A stretch of 30,719 bases of DNA from a virus: positions 1-30,719 of IMG/VR virus record IMGVR_UViG_3300018080_000442. One strand, written 5' to 3'. The position numbers and the translations under genes were made by a program. Positions within the stretch are counted from its first letter, which is position 1, and the number at the start of each line of letters is the position of its first letter. Of the stretch, positions 29,914-30,719 are shown piece after piece. The notes beneath the pieces are model-generated. The model was given only the letters and a program-made list of their open reading frames with translations. It did not search any database and was not told the DNA's origin.

Positions 29914-30071
29914 TAGGCAAGTACATCAGAAGATGCCCAGAAGCAAGAACCCAGGAAGAAGGGCCGGATTGCTGTTTACTCAATGGCAAGGTTTGTATTC
30001 TAGAGGGTGGACATAGCTGCCCATACCTTGAGAACTATCTAATTGAATTAGCGGAGGCAATAGATGGCTAG
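29910..30071 (+). CDS. Small six-cysteine protein, 53 aa
   Basis: ATG at 29910 overlaps the previous stop (ATGA) behind GAAGGAGAAG; TAG is at 30069-30071. Five Cys (C9, C21, C22, C29, C37) and a His (HSC) in 53 residues suggest a metal-binding microdomain: RRCPEAR, PDCCLLNGKVC, HSCPYLEN. The count in the title of a full zinc set is uncertain because no regular C-x-x-C spacing is present. It overlaps the next gene by 8 nt. Confidence 0.6.
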   Translation: MIGKYIRRCPEARTQEEGPDCCLLNGKVCILEGGHSCPYLENYLIELAEAIDG

Positions 30072-30719
30072 AGAAAAAATAATGCTTAGTGGGGAGATGA
30101 ACACCAGTAAGACCTACTCATTGGTCTCATTGGCTGTCCTCTACCCGCAGAACAAGGTGGCTATCTTCGATCCTGATGATGGGATAGCCAAGCTTCTGGA
30201 GGAACAGGGGTGGACAAACTTACCTAACCTGATGATATTCCCCGTGACTAGGGATTATGAACAGCTGATTGCTACCTACAATATGGTCAAGACAACGCTT
30301 GGCCCAGGGGACTGGTGCTGCTTTGATATGCTTGGTAGGTTCTGGGATATGTCCCAGGACTATTATACCAGCAAACGGTATGGGGAGGATATAGTAGGCC
30401 ATGCAATGAAGCAACTAGAGAAGGGTGGTGATGCAGCCTTTGGGGGTCTCGATGGTGTTGGTGATTGGCCCTGGATTAAGATGCTCCACAATACTAGACT
30501 GATTGATGATGCTGTTGTCAACTCTGAGTTCAATGTTATGGCTACTACATCAGCTACACCTTACATACCGAAGGGCAAAGCTCCGACAGGTATCGCTGGT
30601 ATCTATGCCACCGAATTTGGTATCAAGCCAGAAGGTGAGAAGCATAACAACTTTCGGTTTGACACACAAGCTTTCGTCTACCGTAGGGGTGATGGGACTT
30701 ACCACTTCAGATTAGGCCG
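30064..30719 (+). CDS. RecA-fold ATPase, Sak4-like (partial)
   Basis: ATG at 30064 begins a frame open to the right edge (218 codons). MLSGEMNTSKTYS (residues 7-19) is a P-loop in which Ser replaces the usual Gly before Lys16; D-W-C-C-F-D-M-L serves as Walker B. The region resembles phage Sak4-type or AAA_24 ATPases that work with SSB and exonuclease in annealing recombination. Such a partner set (SSB-like, Cas4-like nuclease) is just upstream. The C-terminus is outside the window. Confidence 0.7.
   Translation, partial: MAREKIMLSGEMNTSKTYSLVSLAVLYPQNKVAIFDPDDGIAKLLEEQGWTNLPNLMIFPVTRDYEQLIATYNMVKTTLGPGDWCCFDMLGRFWDMSQDYYTSKRYGEDIVGHAMKQLEKGGDAAFGGLDGVGDWPWIKMLHNTRLIDDAVVNSEFNVMATTSATPYIPKGKAPTGIAGIYATEFGIKPEGEKHNNFRFDTQAFVYRRGDGTYHFRLG

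Noticed and set aside
1-30719. tRNA genes and CRISPR arrays.
   Set aside because: No cloverleaf with a GTTCRA loop and acceptor stem was found, and no regularly spaced direct repeats with spacers; the left-end 60-nt repeats are coding.

Overview
This window is part of a tailed double-stranded DNA bacteriophage (Caudoviricetes) genome or a viral metagenomic contig; both ends cut through genes. The phage assignment rests on a packaging/capsid gene order on the minus strand (small terminase, large terminase, portal, a giant internal protein, scaffold, major capsid protein, decoration protein, smaller virion proteins) and a divergent plus-strand early region. Strong AGGAGG ribosome sites and TTGACA-17-TANNNT promoters point to a bacterial host with a sigma70-type polymerase. 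The host phylum cannot be read from the sequence.

Layout. (1) 1-16210, minus strand: late/virion module, transcribed leftward from a promoter at 16217-16245. It ends, at the left edge, in a protein built of tandem 20-residue repeats. (2) 16211-16409: divergent control region. (3) 16410-18241: first early genes, then a candidate structured non-coding RNA (16958-17230) between its own promoter and intrinsic terminator, then a promoter cluster driving a gene of unknown function. (4) 18472-22798: a dense run of about 19 tiny genes, many with zinc-ribbon cysteine pairs, interrupted by several long-stem RNA hairpins. (5) 22831-26150: a self-contained operon encoding a ubiquitin-like protein, an E2-like conjugating enzyme, an E1/ThiF-like activating enzyme and a JAMM isopeptidase. 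(6) 26172-30719: replication/recombination module with a RepA-like ATPase, a candidate ssDNA-binding protein, a Cas4/AddB-like Fe-S nuclease and a second RecA-fold (Sak4-like) ATPase that runs off the right edge.

The most notable content is the four-gene ubiquitin-like conjugation cassette, with its own promoter and a hairpin after its last gene, inside a phage early region. Also notable are the candidate ncRNA, a family of related early promoters sharing an (A)GATGTG-like element next to an extended -10, two probable leaderless starts, three stacked hairpins at 27828-28030, and a 31-nt segment present in inverted orientation in a late gene and an early gene 18.6 kb apart. Functions are inferred from visible motifs and gene order; no database search was possible.
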